Shown: positions 7,068-10,202 of the stretch, in pieces | How positions within the stretch are numbered: the first letter of the stretch is position 1 | Layout: each line of letters starts with the position of its first letter | The notes under the pieces: generated by a model | The model's database searches: none | Told to the model about the DNA's origin: nothing | The model's input: only the letters and a program-made list of their open reading frames with translations | Made by a program: the position numbers and the translations under genes | Assembly (NCBI GenBank): GCA_016197345.1 | Contig: JACPVY010000443.1 | Coordinates: 1 to 10,202 of the forward strand | Direction: 5' to 3' | DNA from: Burkholderiales bacterium | GTDB lineage: Bacteria > Pseudomonadota > Gammaproteobacteria > Burkholderiales > Burkholderiaceae_D | Length of the DNA: 10,202 bases

Positions 7068-7099
7068 CAAGCCGAACTTGCACAAAGTGAAATGGACAT

Positions 7100-7119
7100 G
7101 TGCGGGCGGCATCCCGCAC
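7100..7119 (-). terminator. Hairpin just after the acyltransferase gene, possible terminator
   Basis: GTGCGGG and CCCGCAC form a perfect seven-base GC-rich stem with a six-base loop, beginning five bases after the acyltransferase stop codon. The position is right for a transcription terminator, but the following bases (ATGTCCATTTC) lack a proper T-run, so it may only protect the 3' end of the mRNA or work with the hairpins further on. Confidence 0.4.
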
Positions 7120-7124
7120 CAAGA

Positions 7125-8318
7125 TTAGATGGATTGGCCGATTGTGGGCTGGCTTGCAGTGTGTGATGGCTGATGTAAATCTGCGCTCCAACGCTCACGC
7201 AAGCGCAAACAAGGTAGTTCTAACAGGTGATACAACAGCGCACCAAGTACTAAACAAGCCAGTGTAATCACAGCAAGCAAAACTGCTGGCGACCAAGCTA
7301 AGGTTTTGCTTTGCATCTGTATCCAATACGCTAAGGGTTTATGCGTCAAATAGATCGAATATGACCATAGCGCTAGGCTTTGCGCCCCGGGAATCCGCCA
7401 TTGGGACAGACTAGAGGTGGGCGACAAGGCCGCTAGCACCATCAGGGCAAAGGCAAACGCTAACAATGAATAGCCAAAAGCACTCATGAAAAAGCCATAG
7501 CCATAGCCGTCGATATAGTAAAAATGGTAGGAAATATAAAATAATGCGGCACACGTGAGCAATCCAGCCAACATGATTTTTTGTCCATGTGCAGTCAAAC
7601 GCTGCCAAATAGTGGGATGGAAGTTTTTTAACAACGCCAGCGCTATCCCCGGCAAAAATTCATCGAAGCGGCATAGCGTTGAATAATAGACGTTGGGGTA
7701 ATAGCTATTGACCTCACCAAACGCCTCCAAGCCATAGCGCGACCACAATACGCAACGCGCAACCACACCTAGCGCGAGCAAACTACCCAATAGTAACCAG
7801 CCATGCTCACGCCTGAGCTTGAATCGGCAGCGCTGATTGCACCACGCCACCACTACCAGTAACAAGGGCAAAATCAAATAAAACTGCTCTTCTATGCACA
7901 GTGACCAAGCATGCGAAAACGCTGTGCCCGGCTTTAAACCCCAGTTTTGCGTGAACGTCAAAAAACGCCAAAGCGGTGGCGGCGCTTTGCCACCCAAATA
8001 CGCACGAAAGAAAAAGTAGGCCGCTAACACCAGCCAAAACACTGGCAAAGTGCGCCATGCGCGCCGCCAATAAAACGACGATAGCGAAAGCCTGTGGCCC
8101 TGCGCCAATCCCTTAAAAACTTGGTTGCCAATCAAATAACCACTGAGCACGAAAAACAAGTCAACCCCTGCCCAGCCTATTTCACTCAACCAGCCAAACG
8201 TCTGCTGGTGACTGACAAAGACCATGTAGTGGTACATAAAAACGAGGCTAATGGCACAGGCGCGTAGCGTATCTAGGCCATGGTTACGCGTGGGGAGATA
8301 CGAAGTCGAAGGTTGCAT
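7125..8318 (-). CDS. Acyltransferase-3 family integral membrane protein
   Basis: This 397-residue protein belongs to the large acyltransferase-3 family (OafA/YrhL, NodX-like), whose members move acyl groups, often acetyl, onto sugars of lipopolysaccharide, capsule or other glycans at the inner membrane. Supporting motifs are GLDTLRACAISLVFMYHY at about residues 14-31, containing the family R-X10-H pattern; DLFFVLSGYLIG at about 53-64; FYWRRAWRTLPVFW near 82-95; and AWSLCIEEQFYLILPL near 137-152. About ten hydrophobic segments follow along the chain. The length is normal for a family member without a fused SGNH domain. The ATG at 8316-8318 has no obvious ribosome binding site (CTTTCTTCGC precedes it), but the conserved N-terminus begins soon after, so the start cannot be much later. 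The acceptor cannot be told from sequence. It is transcribed away from the sensor kinase gene, with 183 bases between their starts. Confidence 0.88.
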   Translation of the reverse strand: MQPSTSYLPTRNHGLDTLRACAISLVFMYHYMVFVSHQQTFGWLSEIGWAGVDLFFVLSGYLIGNQVFKGLAQGHRLSLSSFYWRRAWRTLPVFWLVLAAYFFFRAYLGGKAPPPLWRFLTFTQNWGLKPGTAFSHAWSLCIEEQFYLILPLLLVVVAWCNQRCRFKLRREHGWLLLGSLLALGVVARCVLWSRYGLEAFGEVNSYYPNVYYSTLCRFDEFLPGIALALLKNFHPTIWQRLTAHGQKIMLAGLLTCAALFYISYHFYYIDGYGYGFFMSAFGYSLLAFAFALMVLAALSPTSSLSQWRIPGAQSLALWSYSIYLTHKPLAYWIQMQSKTLAWSPAVLLAVITLACLVLGALLYHLLELPCLRLRERWSADLHQPSHTASQPTIGQSI

Positions 8319-8501
8319 GCGAAGAAAGGTGAATAAATAGGATATTGCCGCTTGGAAAACTGCAACATTCTAGTCCTTATCACTACCGCCTTCGCCGGGC
8401 AATTGCAATAAATTGTGATTACGCCGCTCGTTTTTTTGCAGCCGTAGCCCAATCCGGTCAAGCGCATATTTTCAGTCGGTTGCGCGAGTAACTTAGATAG
8501 A

Positions 8502-9605
8502 ATGAGAGAACTCCGCTCACCGCTTTTATTCATGTCAAAAATTCGCATCCGGCAATTGATATTGTGTTCTTGGCTTTTGCTCTGGCTCTTGCTGGTTGCC
8601 ACTGCCTTGCAGGAATTTATGCGCGAAGGTGGGCAAGCCTATTGGCAACCCGTGCTATGGGAAAGCTCTTCGTTGTTGTCTGCCGCGTTGTTAATCAGCA
8701 TGCAGCGCCATTTCGGCCGCAAATTTGATTATTTACATAGCACACCGTGGCGTTGGTTTGCTGTGCAATTTGCTTGGCTGCCAGTCAATTGCAGCCTCTT
8801 TGTACCGCTCAATTTTGGCATGCGCCATGCTGTGTATGCCCTCATGGGGCAAACCTATCACCATCAGGCGTGGTTGCAATTATTCTTTTATGAAGCGATC
8901 AAAGTCTCGCTTTTATTTGCGATGTGCAATGTAATCGTCTTTACTTTTTTGTCGTGGCAGCAACTACTCCAAGAAAAAGACAAGGCACAAGCAGCGCATG
9001 AGGCGCTACGCTTGGCGCAATTACAGCAATTAGCGCAACAAATGCAACCGCATTTCTTATTCAATGCCCTCAATACGATTTCATCGCTGATGTATTCCGA
9101 TCTCGATAAAGCCGATGCGATTCTCATTCAACTTGCCGATGTCTTACGCAACACCCTCGAAATGGGGACAGAACAACAAGTGCCACTGGAAAAAGAATTG
9201 CGGCTCTTGCGTGGCTATGCCGCCTTGATGAGTGCGCGCTTTATCGACCGGGTTGATATCGCGTGGCACATCGAGCCAACTACCCTGCCCTGCTTGGTAC
9301 CTGTGATGAGTTTGCAGCCCCTGCTAGAAAACATCTTCAAGCACACGGTGGAAAAAACGCGCTCACTCACCCGAATCCAAATTCAGATACATAAAATAGG
9401 GACAGAATTGCACTTGGTGTTCGCCGACGATCAAGGGTTTCTCGCCGAAACGCCTGCTAGTACAGGCATTGGCCTCACCAATTTGCGCAGCCGTTTGCAA
9501 GGATTATATGGTAGTCAAGCCCGGCTTGAATTGCAGCAATTGACACCTCGCGGTGTGCGCACTGAATTGGTATTACCCTTCCTCGCTACCAGCGCCGCTA
9601 ACTGA
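8502..9605 (+). CDS. LytS/AlgZ-type sensor histidine kinase
   Basis: This is a membrane sensor kinase of the His_kinase (PF06580) type that pairs with LytTR regulators. Of 367 residues, the first 150 hold about four hydrophobic segments (20-37, 53-67, 84-103, 126-150). A likely coiled-coil linker (152-180) follows, then the phospho-acceptor motif QMQPHFLFNALNTI with H184. The ATP-binding part has an N-box LQPLLENIFKHT (N277) and a GIGLTNLRSRLQGLYG stretch at about 322-337. The usual DNGxG loop reads DDQGF (309-313), so its first glycine is Q311; ATP binding may be altered. The start could be the ATG at 8502 or the one at 8532; neither has a clear ribosome binding site. The response regulator gene follows after 11 bases, so the two are one operon. 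The signal sensed is unknown. Confidence 0.9.
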   Translation: MRELRSPLLFMSKIRIRQLILCSWLLLWLLLVATALQEFMREGGQAYWQPVLWESSSLLSAALLISMQRHFGRKFDYLHSTPWRWFAVQFAWLPVNCSLFVPLNFGMRHAVYALMGQTYHHQAWLQLFFYEAIKVSLLFAMCNVIVFTFLSWQQLLQEKDKAQAAHEALRLAQLQQLAQQMQPHFLFNALNTISSLMYSDLDKADAILIQLADVLRNTLEMGTEQQVPLEKELRLLRGYAALMSARFIDRVDIAWHIEPTTLPCLVPVMSLQPLLENIFKHTVEKTRSLTRIQIQIHKIGTELHLVFADDQGFLAETPASTGIGLTNLRSRLQGLYGSQARLELQQLTPRGVRTELVLPFLATSAAN

Positions 9606-9616
9606 GGAGGGGACAG

Positions 9617-10202
9617 ATGCGTATTTTAATCGTCGATGATGAAAGACCCGCGCGTGACAAACTACGACGCATGCTGGCCGCGCAAACCGATATCAGCGAA
9701 ATCAGCGAAGCGCAAGATGCAGTGGAAGCACTCGCTATCCTGAACAGCCAACAGTTTGATGTGCTTTTTCTCGACATCCAAATGCCGGAAATCACTGGTC
9801 TCGAACTGGCAGCGTCGCTTCCCCACAATAATGAACCAACAGCCCCGTTGATCGTCTTTGTCACCGCTTATGATCAATACGCCTTGGCCGCTTTCGATGC
9901 CAACGCGATTGATTATCTACTCAAGCCTTTTGATCAAGCACGCTTGCAGCGTACATTGCAGCGCCTGCGTTTAAGGCGAGCGAGCGCTAGTCCAGCACCA
10001 GAGATCAGCTATGCCAACATCGCGCCACTACGTCAAATTGTGCTAAGCGAACGTGGTGTGACGCAAGTCATCGCTGTCGAGCAAATTTTATGGCTGGAAA
10101 CGGCCGACAACTATGTGGTATTGCACACCGCACACAGTGCACCGCTATTACGACAAACCCTCGCTGGCTTATTGGAAAAATTGGGGGAGCGCTTCTTGCG
10201 CT
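9617..10202 (+). CDS. LytTR-family response regulator (3' end outside window)
   Basis: This is a DNA-binding response regulator of the LytR/AlgR type, partner of the upstream kinase. The frame is open from the ATG at 9617 to the window end, 195 residues of an expected 240-250. The receiver domain (1 to about 115) shows the acidic pocket D7-D8, phospho-acceptor D53 in VLFLDIQMPE, T83 in FVTAYD and K103 in YLLKPF. A linker rich in alanine and serine follows (about 118-135). The LytTR DNA-binding domain then begins, with its typical VEQILWLETADNYVVLHT near residues 154-171. The ribosome binding site is very strong (GGAGGGG five to six bases before the ATG), and the gene starts 11 bases after the kinase stop. 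Targets are unknown; LytTR regulators often act on envelope, polysaccharide or natural-transformation genes. Confidence 0.94.
   Translation, partial: MRILIVDDERPARDKLRRMLAAQTDISEISEAQDAVEALAILNSQQFDVLFLDIQMPEITGLELAASLPHNNEPTAPLIVFVTAYDQYALAAFDANAIDYLLKPFDQARLQRTLQRLRLRRASASPAPEISYANIAPLRQIVLSERGVTQVIAVEQILWLETADNYVVLHTAHSAPLLRQTLAGLLEKLGERFLR

Larger units (their letters stand above)
6754..7124. other. Non-coding region between the acyltransferase gene and ccoN
   Basis: These 371 bases hold no gene I can support. A 102-residue minus-strand frame (6890-7198) overlaps the end of the acyltransferase and shows no protein-like pattern. The region should contain the promoter of the cco genes and the end of the acyltransferase transcript. 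From high to low coordinates it contains a GC-rich hairpin (7100-7119), a set of mutually exclusive hairpins (7010-7067), a T-run on the minus strand (6985-6992) and a weak FNR-like half-site with a possible -10 box (6821-6864). Confidence 0.6.

Noticed and set aside
6890..7198. A 102-residue minus-strand frame in the cco upstream region
   Set aside because: It overlaps the end of the acyltransferase gene, crosses several hairpins and has no protein-like features.
8340..8440. A CRP-like half-site (TTGTGATTA) in the divergent region
   Set aside because: The matching second half is absent, so it cannot be told from chance.

Overview
The window is about 50% GC and looks like a betaproteobacterial chromosome. 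The FixH/CcoG/CcoP/CcoO proteins, the HemN partner and the LytS/LytTR-type pair suggest Burkholderiales, most likely an Oxalobacteraceae-like genus of moderate GC. That placement rests on remembered family sequences, not on a search.

Layout. Positions 1-6753, all on the minus strand, form a micro-oxic respiration block. In transcription order it holds ccoN (broken), ccoO, ccoQ, ccoP, ccoG and ccoH/fixH, which encode and help assemble a cbb3-type cytochrome c oxidase. A 447-base gap with a possible miniature mobile element follows. Then come a small two-helix membrane protein started by TTG and hemN (cut by the window edge), which makes heme precursor without oxygen. Positions 6754-7124 are non-coding, with strong inverted repeats and a possible but weak FNR-type promoter for ccoN. 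Positions 7125-8318 (minus) encode a membrane acyltransferase of the acyltransferase-3 family. Divergent from it, on the plus strand, are a LytS-type sensor histidine kinase (8502-9605) and a LytTR-type response regulator (9617 to the window end, incomplete).

The most striking observation is that ccoN cannot make a full catalytic subunit. Near 6181 a segment of roughly 50-55 codons, carrying helix VI with a CuB histidine ligand, is missing and the frame shifts. The sequence on one side of that exact junction (about 6059-6181) is 67% GC, and every one of 41 consecutive codons ends in G or C, while both flanks are about 50% GC. The deletion and the compositional patch therefore share one border. 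That points to a single event: either a chimeric assembly join between related species, or a real recombination that destroyed ccoN. The other cco genes are intact, so the event is recent or artefactual.

Functionally, CcoN/O/P would pass electrons from cytochrome c to oxygen at low oxygen tension. CcoQ stabilises the complex, CcoG and CcoH help assemble and metallate it, and HemN supplies heme under low oxygen. The acyltransferase and the two-component pair form a separate module with no evident link to respiration. I see no new defence system, CRISPR array, RNA gene or prophage.
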